Source of the DNA: Pseudoips prasinana
Taxonomy: Eukaryota; Arthropoda; Insecta; Lepidoptera; Nolidae
Reading direction: 5' to 3'
Assembly (NCBI GenBank): GCA_951640165.1
Contig: OX621244.1
Location: forward strand, 19,672,001-19,736,000
DNA: 64,000 nucleotides
Part shown: piece by piece, positions 1-11,029 of the stretch
Layout: every line of letters begins with the position of its first letter
Numbering within the stretch: position 1 is the stretch's first letter
Made by a program: the position numbers and the translations under genes
Notes under the pieces: model-generated
What the model was told of the DNA's origin: nothing
Database searches by the model: none
Seen by the model: only the letters and a program-made list of their open reading frames with translations

Positions 1-1914
1 TAGTGCTGTAATTTTACAGCAATCACAGCGCGGTCGGCCACGTCAAACGCCCTTGACAAATCACAGCATATCAAAGCTACCTGCTGTCGGTCCTCCTTGG
101 CAGCTAGTACTTGGCGTATGAGTTCACGGGTCAAAGTTGTGGTCGATCTACCTTCTCTGTAAGCATACTGTTTATCCGTAAGGGCGTCTGTAGTCGTCAG
201 AAACTTAATTAAGCGGGAACTTAGGCCGTTCTCGAAAATCTTTGCCACCGTGGGAATAATCGACACTGGCCTATAGTTATCGATGCAGTCCTTTTTCCCC
301 TTACCTTTAAAAAGTGGTGAAATTTTACTATTTTTCAATGGTGCAGGGAACTCACCTTCTTTCAAACATAAATTGAAAAGATCGGCAAGGACGGGTGCTA
401 AAGGTATAGCCGCTAACCTGATGAGTTTCATCGAAATACCATACGTGTCTTTCGACGGCTTAGGTGTGATACGCGTTACAATGATCTGGTACACCTCATC
501 AGCTGTGAACGGATTCAACCGTAGTGAACGGTCAGCTGGACGGCTCACAGCATAGAGCTCATCTCTCACACGCTGTAAATCAGCACAAGGTGCACCACAA
601 GCAGTTACTGCTCCTAGAAAACGAGCATTCATAGCGTCCAATGCAGATTTTTTTGAGTGGTACGGTTTCCCATCCACATCCTTAACAATATTAGTAAAGT
701 CAAGACGGGGTGTGTTATCTTTTCCTCTCTCCTTGTTCACAACAGCCCACATTGCCTTACATGTATTGTGAGAGTTTTTAATTAAATTTGAATAATGTCT
801 AGATTTTGTGTCATAAATTAAATTGTCAAAATATATTTTCATGTCAGTAATAAAATTAGTTAGTATTATATTATTCGGATTACGCTCACTAATTGCAATA
901 AAGTCAAACAATATTAATTTAAAATCCTTAACATCTGGCGTTACCCAAGATGAGTCATATTTAATGGTGTGGCTCACTTTCCGTAGTGGGAAACAAATGT
1001 CAAGCTTGTTTGAAATTATATTAATAATCGCGGTAGCCATCGTGAGCGGATTACTATTGCGCAACTTTATTTCATTCCAGTCTACACTATCTACAGACAC
1101 AGAAAAGTTACGTTTGTTCTCTTTCGAAAACATTCGAATATAGCGGGGCATATTACGAGCATTGTTTTTTACACATAGTACCTCACTTTTAACTGCTAGG
1201 TGGTCACTCAAATGAGTTGTAACTGGTTCTGTGGTGATCGCACTAGTCGACATGTTCGTGTAGACATGGTCTAAACAAGTGGTTGTGGATACTGTGATTC
1301 GTGTAGGGAAATCCACCTGATTCGTCATATTATGGGCTGACAGAATGTCACCCAATCTTTTAACATCACTGTTTAAACCACCTAATGTGTTAATGTTAAA
1401 GTCTCCAACTATCACACACTCAATGCCTAGATCGTCTATTTTATCGAGCAATCGTTCAAAATAATCCAAAAAAATATTAGAATTAATCAAGTTCGTCCTA
1501 TATATACACACAATGGTAGAATTATAATCTATTAGTTTTATTGCGGATATTTCGCAATATTGTTCTGTTGATATGGCCACTAAGTCAAAATACTCAATAC
1601 ATTTAATGTTTTCACGAACAAAGATACACGACCCACCGTGCATTACTCGTTTTCTACAAAAATATGAGGCTAATTTATAACCTTCAATATGAACACATTT
1701 TAAACTCATTTCCCCCAGCCAATGTTCAGATATCGCAAGTATATCGCACTTCAAATCACTATTTAACAACACTTCTAGTCGCTGAGTTTTTTGATTTAGT
1801 GACGCAATGTTTTGATGACATACTATTAACCTATTCGTAACGGGCACATTCACAACATTGCTCGAATCATACGTGTTACCGCTGCGGCTCCGTCGCACTG
1901 TTGTGGGAACTGGT
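1..1914 (-). CDS. Non-LTR retrotransposon ORF2 (APE endonuclease + reverse transcriptase), 3' part outside window
   Basis: Reading the minus strand leftward from the end of ORF1, one frame appears open to the window edge. It first gives an APE-type endonuclease: a QNIASLN motif near 1800-1830, SEHWL near 1725, VGDFNIN near 1390-1412, a CLDHV block near 1260-1280 and SDHLAV near 1195-1212. It then gives the start of a reverse transcriptase, with NYRPVSIIP near 255-285 and a CCDLSRAFD motif near 35-70. The remaining RT motifs lie beyond base 1. The frame differs from ORF1 and no clear early ATG is visible, so translation may need reinitiation or frameshifting at the ORF1 stop. The motifs fit the CR1/Daphne/Jockey group; the exact clade is inference. 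The protein nicks target DNA and reverse-transcribes the element RNA. No disabling stop was noticed, so this copy may be young. Confidence 0.85.
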
Positions 1915-2739
1915 TTAGTTGCATTCGCCAGCGCCCCGCTCGACACGGGGGCGCACGCGAAACCAGTCTGATACCTTTACACGCGGCGGCCACGAAGTCG
2001 GTGAGCTGAGTCGTTCATAAATACTCTCGGGGCAACCTATTACAAATGCTGCATGTTTGTCTGTTTTGATTTCCCGTTTTTCGACTATGTATTCGTCACA
2101 TGGTTGTATTTTTTTTAAATAGTTAAGTACATTTTGAGTTGTGGTTTCCGGAGTAAATGACCACGCCTGAATATATTTCATACGCTCCACCGTTTTTAGT
2201 TCGTCATCTACTTTTCCTGCACCAGTTACTATTTGGCGTGATCTACGTTTGCGATTGATTGTTTTCCAACCTTCACGATCATTATTGTTGAACAAAATCT
2301 CTGAGTCGCTAATTTTCTTGGTTGCACGCTCCGTTGATTTAGTGGCCACACCGGCCAATTCTGTTTCTTGAGTTAGTTGGCTTGTCGAAACGTTATTATT
2401 AGTAACTGATTTCGTTCGGCTTACCTCGGGTGTCTTCGATATTTCGTTTGTCACCTGAGACATTGCAGCGCTTTTATCAGCTGAAACGGTACCGACTACA
2501 TTTTGACGTGCTTGACGAATTGGTCGCTGGACCGCTGGATGGGTTTGAGCGCTCGTTGATTTGGGGTTTACATTATTACCCTCAATTTTTGAGACCAAAT
2601 TCTTGATGATATCAACTTGATCAATTATTATAGCATTTTGAGTCGTTATTTTAGTTTCCAATGTGTCCACTTTATCACTGAGAACGAGAATCGTCTTTTG
2701 TAACTCACGAACACAACTTTCGAGCGCTTTATATGCCAT
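1915..2739 (-). CDS. Non-LTR retrotransposon ORF1 (coiled-coil RNA-binding type protein)
   Basis: This is a 274-residue ORF starting with ATG, directly upstream of the endonuclease/RT ORF on the same strand. Residues about 5-55 form a leucine/isoleucine-rich coiled coil, a low-complexity Ser/Thr/Lys region follows, and the last 85 residues form a compact block containing AFVIGCPE and SWPPRVKVSDW. That C-terminal block resembles the ORF1 end of many insect CR1/Daphne-type LINEs. ORF1 proteins of such elements usually bind the element RNA and act as chaperones in the ribonucleoprotein; here that role is inferred from position and layout. No frameshift is seen. It is not a host gene, because it sits head to tail with the pol ORF. 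Confidence 0.8.
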   Translation of the reverse strand: MAYKALESCVRELQKTILVLSDKVDTLETKITTQNAIIIDQVDIIKNLVSKIEGNNVNPKSTSAQTHPAVQRPIRQARQNVVGTVSADKSAAMSQVTNEISKTPEVSRTKSVTNNNVSTSQLTQETELAGVATKSTERATKKISDSEILFNNNDREGWKTINRKRRSRQIVTGAGKVDDELKTVERMKYIQAWSFTPETTTQNVLNYLKKIQPCDEYIVEKREIKTDKHAAFVIGCPESIYERLSSPTSWPPRVKVSDWFRVRPRVERGAGECN

Positions 2740-3970
2740 TTTCCGGGCTAAATAAATTAAAAACCGTCAAGGAACTTGCAGTAGGCACTACTTCGCACGA
2801 GAGCGAGAGAGAAAAAACTAAAAGGTAGAACAACGCCTCTCGCGGAAACTATTAAGAACTAAAACTCTGGTGCTCAATGTATGGGACGAAACTGTACGTG
2901 TGATCGAGTAAGTAAACTGCAGGAACTCGTGCTAGAGGCACTGATCCTCGATTCCGAACCAAGTTCGAGCGCCGTGCGCCGTATAGGATAGGATTGGTAG
3001 AATACACGTTACTCGAGTTTTAGTATCAGACCAGTTTTAGACTTTTGTTTTCATATATTGCAGTAACGGTATTTCTAGTCGCGTTTTAATTTTTAATTTT
3101 TATTTTACGTACCTCTCATAAATTTTTTTGGAATTGTATTACATATTGGCACAAAGAAAATTCTATTGATCTGAAATATTCTATTGATTACCTTAACTGG
3201 AGCAGTTGAAATAAATGTCTTCCATTCAGATATACTTCATTGAGCATGCAGAGCAAAGTGATCGAGATCAGTACGTGAGAGGGAAGTAGAATAGTAATTT
3301 GAAGGCATTTTCTATAATCGGGCGATTAGTTAAGCGTAGCAATGGCGATTTCATGCAAATTTCAAACGTTACCGTGCTAATAATTAATACCGTCTGTGGG
3401 GCTCATAATTTTGTTCGTTTTTTATTCTTTTAGGTAATTAGTGGCATCGTTCTAAATACAGAATCGTTATTATGTTCAACGTGAACATATACTCTGCATG
3501 CTATTCAAAAAAAAACTATGTGCTAAAAGGGACCTACAATGTCCGTTCCTCTTTTGTTCTTCGTATATAGGCGTGCCACAAGGGACACCTTTTATATAGG
3601 TGGAAATGTGACGTCAGTTTAATCGTCTTGATTTCACTTTAGCCGATACACTGACTTCTTATATACAAGTCCGACACTAGTTCTACCTTATAACTAAACA
3701 AGGTACGCTTAACAATGCCTTACCTTTCGGAAGCGTTATAACGTCCGTGGATACACTTGTACCACGAAATAAATTAGTGCCAAGGTACAGAGACGTTGTG
3801 TTAACTTAAGAATGTGTATATTACGTAGGCTGCATAGCTGTCGACGTGGCGTGACTCTATTACTAGACTTTATGAAAGCCCAAGGAGGACCTATTCATTA
3901 CATACTACTTCAATTCAAAATGTTTGAGTTCAGACATAGATTTATAAAAAAATATTTAATGTTACATAAT
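2740..3970. other. LINE 5' UTR then unassigned AT-rich sequence
   Basis: The part next to ORF1 (to about 3030) is richer in GC and is probably the 5' UTR and internal promoter of the minus-strand LINE. Its exact 5' end cannot be fixed. From about 3030 to 3970 I see no ORF, tRNA-like box or clear repeat. Confidence 0.4.
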
Positions 3971-3971
3971 A

Positions 3972-4166
3972 ATATGACATGATATGGGCAAATGCCTTTT
4001 ATCAAATAACTACAGATAGGACCGACAGCTTAAGGTGCCCTCCTCCATGGAAGCGCTTAGAAATTAAACCACTGGCGGTTACCCATCTATGGAATGACCG
4101 CGTGCCTAGTAGCTTAACCTCGCCGATCACTTACGGATCGGTGAGAGCAACTGGCTATGAGTGACT
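3972..4166 (-). repeat. 5S rRNA-derived SINE, copy 1
   Basis: The reverse complement contains a 5S rRNA-like pol III promoter: GAGGTTAAGCTACTAGGC (box A region) followed by CATAGATGGGTAACCGCC (intermediate element and box C). Downstream comes a body with GGAGGGCACCTTAAGCTGTC. The same head recurs at 5218 (+) and 16690 (-). The three copies are diverged, which supports retroposition of a 5S-headed SINE (SINE3 type) rather than a functional 5S gene. Confidence 0.65.
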
Positions 4167-4738
4167 GGTTATTACGGTTGTAGCTGTCTAACAATGAAAA
4201 TGAAAGACTCGATATAAAGCAGTATCGTATGAAAAATCTTATAATGATTATGATTAGTCAACTTGATATTTGTATCCAAATACAAAATCAATATGTAGTG
4301 CTAATTCCGCTAATTGTCAGTTTAATCATGCCGGGATGCAATTTGCACCACCCTTCCGCCCGCAAAAATATGCACATGCAAGAATGCATTCGATCCGATG
4401 AATGCCCGCTCCGGACCTAACGTCGCGCATTAACGCAGAGCGACAGTTGCACAAAATCCCCTAAAACCACGATATCTTGCCCTCTCCACGTCAGTATCCG
4501 CCCAGAGCCGAGGTTCGAGCCCCAGAGGGGGCGCCCTCCGGCGCGGGTACTTAGTTTGTAGTTTTGAATTTTACTAGGCGGGTAGAGCCCACGCTCACCC
4601 CTACTGTCCGGTGAAGCAGTAAAAGCCGAGAGGCTAACTGCACGCGTCATGTTAAAAAAAAAACATGCAAGAAGGACAAATACAATTATAAAAAGCAAAT
4701 TACCTACATGCGCCAGTACGATACCCAACACGTGTTTC

Positions 4739-4867
4739 AGCCCTCCACGGACCATTCTCAAGAGCTGCTTACTCGTCGAGTGCTCGAATGATACTATCTA
4801 TCTAGACTGTCAGTCCTCCACGGACCATTCTCAAAGGCTGCTAACTCGTAGAGTGCTTGAATATCTA
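4739..4867. repeat. Tandem duplication, unit about 70 bp, two copies
   Basis: CCTCCACGGACCATTCTCAA occurs at about 4742 and again at about 4813, followed in both by related sequence running through CTCGT and GAGTGCT. The copies differ at several positions. No coding frame is preserved across both units. Confidence 0.7.
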
Positions 4868-5217
4868 GTCGGAGTGAACGAAAACGAATAAAAGGAGTGA
4901 CGTTTATTAAGAAAAACAAAAAGAAACATAACTATAAGTACAATATCTTACAAAAGTTAACATAACGCACATTAGCGTATTCATCTCGTTATAAAGCAGA
5001 CTTGAATAAAAGTTAGAGTAAATAGTTATGAGAGCATATTACTCGAACCATAAAGGGCGCAGCGAGTGTAAGCATGGAAATTCCGTATGAATTATTCATT
5101 CAACCGCCGCGATACAGATTTTATCTGGAAAATACTAGTTAGGCATTCATAAGCAACTTTAGAGGTACTAATGACTACTTTTTGATTATGTTGAATCATC
5201 ATAAGCATAATGAGGCG

Positions 5218-5462
5218 CTCATATCTAGATGCTCTCACCGGTCTGTAACTGATTAGCGAGGTTAAGCAACTAGGCTCGCGTTCAGTCCATAGATGGGTGA
5301 CCACCACAGTGGCTTAATTTGAGCCCACCAAAGTGCTTTGGAGGGCATGTAAAGTTGTCCCGGTTGTAGCCGACCGGCAACAGTTGTTAAGCCATGTCAG
5401 AGACCTACTAGGCGGTTTGATCGACTTTATACGATACATAATAAATCATAATCATTATAATT
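5218..5462 (+). repeat. 5S rRNA-derived SINE, copy 2 (most complete)
   Basis: The head holds GAGGTTAAGCAACTAGGCTC and CCATAGATGGGTGACCACC, matching the box A, intermediate element and box C layout of eukaryotic 5S rRNA genes. The body has GGAGGGCATGTAAAGTTGTC, then GTTAAGCCATGTCAGAG. The copy ends in an AAT/ATC-rich tail. A 5S gene would be about 120 bp and lack this body and tail, so this is a retroposed SINE. Confidence 0.7.
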
Positions 5463-5835
5463 AGAGCGTTGTGGTGTGAAAAAAGATGTAGTCACAAAGA
5501 TTGAAAAAGGAATGCTGAGATGGTTTGGCCATTTAGAGAGGATGAATGAAAGAAGATTGACCAAAGAAGTTTTTTTTTTTTTTTTTTTTTAAGTATACCT
5601 GGCCTGTGTGAATGGAACAACTGGAAGAGGAAGACCTGGTCGAACATTCTCTGACCAAATCGGATACGTTCTCAAGAAAGGGCAGGTCAGAAGTACCCTA
5701 AACCGGCGAGCATGTATGAAGAATATAATGACAGTAATCGAGGCAAAAGACTTGTGCAAAGATCGTGACAAATGGAAATCCGATGTCTCTGCCTACCCAC
5801 TGGGAAACAGGCGTGAGTCTATGTATGTATAATCG
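5463..5835 (+). pseudogene. LINE RT C-terminal fragment interrupted by a T20 insertion
   Basis: The frame reads MLRWFGHLERMNE, then after a break [12 protein letters not shown], then an [13 protein letters not shown] block, ending near 5832. This is the familiar C-terminal tail of RTE-like lepidopteran LINEs. The element is heavily 5'-truncated. A run of 20 T at 5571-5590 interrupts it and brings in an in-frame stop. A related minus-strand 3' end lies at 17455-17560. No function is expected. Confidence 0.7.
5567..5594. repeat. T20 tract flanked by AAGT direct repeats
   Basis: AAGT (5567-5570), then 20 T, then AAGT (5591-5594). Removing T20 and one AAGT (24 nt) restores the expected LINE reading frame, so the tract looks like an insertion with a 4-bp target duplication. 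Confidence 0.7.
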
Positions 5836-5837
5836 TA

Positions 5838-5950
5838 TCAGTCTAAAGGCGCCCACTGCTGGACAAAGGCCTTCCTAAAGATCTCTCCAAATGCCGGTCT
5901 GGCGCCGCCCGATTCCAGCAGCATCCCGCGACCCTTGTAAGATCGTCGGT
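5838..5950 (-). repeat. RTE-type LINE 3' end fragment
   Basis: CCACTGCTGGACAAAGGCC, followed by ATGCCGGTCTGGCG and GTAAGATCGTCGGTC, matches the antisense 3' end of the RTE family also seen at 42225-42405 (-) and 33010-33130 (+). It encodes the end of the RT ORF in reverse and is degraded. Confidence 0.6.
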
Positions 5951-6024
5951 CACCTTATCCTTTATGTTGAATGTGTAATTTAAAATGTTGCATGGCTTAG
6001 TGATTATACTGTTTATTTATATAA

Positions 6025-6262
6025 AAGAAAGCCAAACGAGTATGTGGGTCACGTGATCGCCACCACCCATGGACACTGGCAACACCATGGGTCGCAAGTG
6101 CGTTGCCGACTTTTAAGAATGGACTTGGCTCGGTTCTTTTTCTTTATATCAGAGGGCGGCAAACGAGTAAGTGGGTCACCTGATGGTAAGTGATCACCGC
6201 CGCCTATGGACACTCGGAACACCAGAGGAGTCGCGGGTGCGTTGCCGGCCTTTAAGAGTCAG
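6025..6262. repeat. Two adjacent copies of a dispersed repeat
   Basis: The first copy (about 6030-6115) and second copy (about 6150-6260) share AAACGAGTA(T/A)GTGGGTCAC, a CCATGGACACT or CTATGGACACT stretch, and GTGCGTTGCC. The second copy contains GATGGTAAGTGATCACCGCC. I associate this motif set with a very common lepidopteran repeat but cannot name its class. Confidence 0.55.
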
Positions 6263-6771
6263 CAAACAAGTGTTGCTGAACCTTCCCCCCACCCCAATAA
6301 GCTCCGGCGACCTTTCTCACACAACATTAAAATGATTAATGTTATTATTAAGGAATGTCTATGTTTCTTCAAATAGATATTTATTTTGTAGTAGAATTTT
6401 AAATAATCATATAGTAATATTGTTATGATAATTAATTTACTTATTTACAGATACGATATGGATGTATTCAAGGTGAGAAGCACTTTATTAGTTTCACGAC
6501 ATATAAACTTAAAAATAGGTTAATTGTGGTTAGGCCATTGGAAGTAAAAAAACGTATCTTTTGTAATCCTTAGCTATAGTTTGTGTATATAAGCTTTGGT
6601 GTCTACTGAAGTTTAGATAAAAACTAGTTAGTTAGATTATTAAATATTTTGTGTGAATACTATTATTGGAACGAAGTTCCTTATCACGCGTTGTGAAAGG
6701 GGGCTAGACGGAAAAAATTCTTACGAAAAGTTATCACGACACTTTTTGCAGCTGTGCGGCGTGCGCATGTT

Positions 6772-6773
6772 TC

Positions 6774-6811
<38 letters not shown>
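6772..6811. repeat. (CT)n microsatellite
   Basis: A nearly pure TCTCTC run. Short ORFs crossing it on either strand are artefacts of the repeat. Confidence 0.9.
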
Positions 6812-6813
<2 letters not shown>

Positions 6814-6819
6814 AGAAAG

Positions 6820-7975
6820 CAAGCCAGATATTTTCATTTCTATTTCGCATTGAACAGTGTGGTGTCGCGACGATTATTTTTGTTGAGTGTATACAGGTTT
6901 TTTGTACATAATAAATAATAAAAAATAACTTCGTTCCATCCGAGTGTCCCTTGACACCTCTCAAGTTTTTAAATAATATTTTAGCGTTATAGGCTCATGC
7001 AATTTTTGGGCCCCACCACATTCAACAAATGGGGAATGGTTAATCAGTTCCTAATATTTAAACAAAGTTAGGAATTAAGTTATATTGATAAATTCACACC
7101 TTAGTATCTGTATCACCTCAGTATCACCTTAGTATAATTCAGTCAATTCCATAATATGTCCATTCGGCGTGAAGTTAAGTGGTTAATACATAATAAGTAA
7201 ATGAAAAAGAAAACTTAGCGATGCTAATAATGGAGAAATAACATACGGCTGATTCATATATTATGTATTTATTACTTTTGTTATTTATACTAAGTGTAAG
7301 GATTATTTCTGTACTAAGTTACCATTAATGTGATCCAAGAATAGGTACATCAAGCCCCAACGAGGGTTATTATATATTTAATGCCTTGTAACCATATGAT
7401 GTGTTACGTCCAATATAAAATGATTTTAACTTGAATTAGGTAGCTAACTAACCTAATAAAATACGACTAATCTAGAATCAAATCTAAACGGTTTATGCGG
7501 AACTAACTAATAAGTATTGGATTCTAATAGATACTTAATTAATTGAAATTATATATTTGGACCCGTGATTTGTCTAGTGATCGTATTCGTCATGTCCGAG
7601 AATAACTTTAGTTCAATTAAAAGAAGAAAAGGATTGCTACTTATAAACGACTAGAACATAATTAAATAAATTATAAAACTTTATAACTTTCGGTAACGTC
7701 TTAAACCAAGTCCAAAATATATCTTGCCGAATCGTGTAATGTCAGTAACGTGTAAGTAAGTCAGAACAGTTTATATGATATTGTAAATTATGACAAAGTC
7801 GGTGTGTAAATGTCCTTCTATCAGTCTAAGCCATAAACGAACAGTAATTTAAATTGAATTGTTAGAAAAATGCTTTGTAAGTCCTATCAGTATTTCAGAT
7901 GAAACCATAGCTTTAAGAACGTATTCGTATGTCGTGTGAAATTAAACAGAAAGTATACTTTAACTTAAGTATTTA
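6820..7975. other. No gene seen
   Basis: AT-rich sequence without convincing ORFs, splice-consistent exons or repeat ends on either strand. Confidence 0.5.
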
Positions 7976-7979
7976 TAGG

Positions 7980-8165
7980 TTAACCATAGTCTATAGTTTT
8001 AAATTTAAGTATTTGTCCGTGGTTTCTAGCAATAGTTTTTCGGCTTGAGGATAATACCTCCGCTGTTACCAATTTCACTGTGCCATCATTTACATGGACA
8101 TCCACTTTCCGGACTAGACCGCTAATGGTCTCCGTCTTAATAAGGGACTCTACACGAATAAACAG
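7980..8165 (-). pseudogene. Possible retroelement integrase C-terminal relic
   Basis: The minus strand gives about 60 residues containing GLVRKVDVHVNDGTVKLVTA and ending at a TAA near 7980. The pattern of a short beta-rich segment with NDGTV near a C-terminal end resembles the tail of BEL or gypsy integrases. This is a weak match by eye. The upstream part is cut off by the LINE that begins near 8195. Confidence 0.25.
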
Positions 8166-8194
8166 CTTAGATAAATACGGACAAAAGTGCGTTC

Positions 8195-9311
8195 TATTTT
8201 TTTTATGCCTAGAACAACACGGATTTATGAAAGGAAAATCCACCACATTAGCGACGTTTAAACTTATCAATAGTATAGTTAATTCTATAAATAGCAAAAA
8301 ACCAATAACAACTGTTTTCTTTGACATGAGCAAAGCGTTTGATTTCGTATCACATGATCTGTTACTTCATAAGTGTGATCTCTATGGCATACGTGGTACT
8401 GCACAAAACTGGTTAAAAACCTATCTTATTGATCGGAGACAATTTGTTGAAATCACAAATTTGAATTCTAAACAAAAAGAGAAAACAGTAAAATCAGATA
8501 TTAGATATAATAGAGTTGGTGTACCGCAGGGAACCATCTTGAGTCCACTTCTTTTTCTCCTTTATATCAACGACCTCCCTGCTGTAATAGAACACGAATG
8601 CATTTTATATGCAGATGATATTTCAATATTGGTACCTAATAATCCAGAAGAAGATTATAACACATTACTCAATAAAGTTGTTAATGATATTATTGAATGG
8701 TTACAGGATAATAACTTAAGTGTCAATATTGATAAGACTAAATACATACAATTTCATAATAAAGGTGGAAAAAAGCATAACTTGGACTTAAACTACAACG
8801 GTAAAGTTTTGGAAGAAGCAAATGAAATTTCCTTTCTGGGCATTACTATTGACGATAAGTGTACTTGGAAAGCACATGCTACCAAAATCTGTAACAAAAT
8901 TAATAGATTTGCGTATGCTCTTTGGCGATTAACACGAATTTCTACAAAACAAACGGCTCTAAAAGCGTACCATGGATTTGTTGCCTCTAGCCTTCGATAT
9001 GGCATTGTAGTATGGGGCAATTCAGTTTACTTAAATAAAGCATTTATAGCCCAAAAACAGTGCGTCAGATCTATTTGCAATGTCGCTCCATGGATCACAA
9101 GTAAGCCCTTATTTCGCAAACTGTCACTCTTGACTCTCCCATGTATATATATCTTCGAAATATGTGTATTTGTTAAGAGTAATTCTGAACTGTTTGTTTA
9201 CAAGAAAGATGTGTGTAAATTTAACACTCGCTACCCTAATAAACTTGTTCTCCCGCCGTTAAAGACTGAATTGTGCAGTCGTAATAGCTATGCTATGTCG
9301 GTACGCATATA
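8195..9311 (+). pseudogene. CR1-like LINE reverse transcriptase, 5'-truncated and split by mariner
   Basis: The frame opens into RT motifs at GFMKGKSTT (about 8220) and runs through FFDMSKAFDFVSHD (about 8320), GVPQGTILSPLLFLLYINDL (about 8517-8576) and YADD (about 8608-8619). It then passes through thumb and C-terminal segments such as FLGITID and LRYGIVVWG. The endonuclease and ORF1 are missing, so the insertion is 5'-truncated. At 9311 the frame is interrupted by a mariner element and resumes at 10628, where the residues continue as NHIPRGVRDLP. Within the LINE part the frame is open, so the copy is not old. The CR1/Jockey-group assignment is inferred from the motifs. Confidence 0.8.
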
Positions 9312-10625
9312 CAGGGTGTCCGGTGGCGGATTTATGTTAATGAAAGCTAATAAAAGAAAAACTTATAAACTTACGGTTTTATTGACTAATTAAATAAATA
9401 CATGAATAATGCGGATTTCACTTTTTAAAAATTATTTCATCCAAATGCTGTCCATTTAGACGCACACACTGTTGAAAACGGTCCACCGTATTACGGCCTA
9501 CGCGCTGCAACAGGCTCGGCTGGATTTGCTGAATTTCATTGTGGATATTTTCCTTCAACTGCACAACAGACAGAGGATTATTGGCATAAACTTTGCTTTT
9601 GAGATAACCCCATAAAAGTCCATTGGAGTTAAATCTGGTGACCTCGGTGGCCACGGGATGTCTCCAAAGCGGCTTATCAATTTATGAGGAAAATTTTGAC
9701 GAAGTAAAGCCATAGACGTCCTGGCTGTATGCGGAGTCGCCCCATCTTGCTGAAACCACGTGTGCGTCGAGTAGGATGGATGTGCTCGCAAATTTGGTAA
9801 AAAATATTCAGTTATCATGCGTCCATAGTTTTCACTGTTGACATTTACAGCTTCACCACGAGAATTTTCAAAAAAATAGGGCCCGATGATTCCGTTTGTC
9901 GATAACGCGCACCAAACAGTAACTCTTGGGCAATGCAGGGATCGCTGATGTTTTTGTCGTGGATTACGACCTTTTGGGGCCCAGTAACGACAGTTTTGTT
10001 TATTTACATGACCGTTCAAATGAAAATGGGCCTCATCACTCCAAAAAATGCAATTTACAGTGCGAAATCTCTCTAACATCCGTTCACAGAAGTTTTTTCT
10101 TAAAATAAAGTCATTTTCTTTAAGTTCTTGGATTATTTGAATCTTAAAAGGGTGGAACTTTAAATCTTTTTTTAAAATTTCGTGAACAATGCTTTTAGGA
10201 AGTGCCAAAGTGGCTGCTCTTTTCCGCACTGAGAGTCGTGGATTTTCTCGCAAGCTTCTTTCAACTTCTTGAACGTTTTCTGTGGTCCTTGATGTTCTGC
10301 TGGGGCCCGGCTGAGGGTTATTTAAAGCAGAAGATGTCTGGCGGAACCTCTGCACCCACGATCTAATCAAATTAACACTTGGTCCGTCGCTTAATCGCCG
10401 AATATTGTAGTGGGAACAAAACTGTCGGCGCGCAGTCACGTAAGAATCACCACTCTTAAAAAACGCCTCAATAGCGTACGCACGGTGTTGTCCCGACCAC
10501 TGCGGCATTGTGACTAACAAATCCGCATTCTCGGAGCGTCGAATGACACCTCCCTCTCCCCGCACCGTTTATAACTTTTATAGATATACCCTTTTAAAAA
10601 CATAAATCTGCCACCGGACACCCTG
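9312..10625 (-). mobile_element. Tc1/mariner-superfamily transposon, complete with TIRs and TA duplication
   Basis: The left end begins CAGGGTGTCCGGTGGCGGAT and the right end is its inverted copy with one mismatch over about 25 bp. The dinucleotide TA flanks both sides (9310-9311 and 10626-10627). Excising the element plus one TA rejoins the surrounding LINE frame exactly. Length is 1314 bp. The transposase is on the minus strand. Confidence 0.92.
9418..10508 (-). pseudogene. Mariner-like transposase with one frameshift
   Basis: The likely start is the ATG at 10508 (MPQWSGQHRAYAIEAF), giving about 363 residues if read across one break. The N-terminal 120 residues are a helix-turn-helix DNA-binding region. 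The catalytic core shows WSDEAHFHLNG (first Asp), WFQQDGATPHTA (second Asp) and PPRSPDLTPMDF (third Asp, 36 residues after the second). The WGYLKSKVY motif follows but in another frame, because a small deletion near 9611-9618 shifts the reading. The C-terminus then runs to a TGA at 9418. The three acidic residues are present, so the frameshift is the only obvious lesion. The protein would cut and paste the element at TA sites. Confidence 0.88.
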
Positions 10626-10627
10626 TA

Positions 10628-11025
10628 TAACCACATACCTCGGGGTGTACGAGATTTACCTTTAAATAAGTTCAGGATTCAACTTTTTAAATGGTTGAAA
10701 GAACAATGTTTCTATTCTGTAAATGATTTTTTTAAATGCAAACCATAATAATTGTGATAATGTACTTAATAATAATAATAATTGGAATGTTAAATAAATA
10801 TGTATAATTATAATTAATATGCAATGTAAGTTAATGTTAATGAAATAATAATAAATTCTTAGGTATAGGTAATAGCATAATGTATAGTATGTATAGAATA
10901 AGTGAATGTTTGTACGTCATGACATAAAATGACTAATGTGTGAGACTCATTGTTATTATGACATCTGTAATGCACCACATTTTTGCAAATAAATTGATTT
11001 TGATTTTGATTTGATTTGATTTAAT
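10628..11025 (+). pseudogene. 3' end of the CR1-like LINE split by mariner
   Basis: Coding continues for about 40 residues (FRIQLFKWLKEQCFYSVNDF), then stops near 10749. An AT-rich 3' UTR follows and ends in a repeated GATTTT/GATTT tail at about 10997-11025, a short 3' repeat typical of CR1-group LINEs. Confidence 0.75.
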
Positions 11026-11029
11026 TCTA

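Noticed and set aside
5218..5340. 5S rRNA gene
   Set aside because: Only the promoter portion resembles 5S; the flanks and 3' body are SINE sequence and copies are diverged.
6451..6472. Micro-exon candidate: TTTACTTATTTACAG before and GTGAGAAG after a 22-nt segment with ATGGATGTATTCAAG
   Set aside because: Good splice-like borders, but nothing links it to another exon and the coding content is five codons.
6653..6964. ORFs on both strands over the CT repeat
   Set aside because: Produced by the (CT)n microsatellite.
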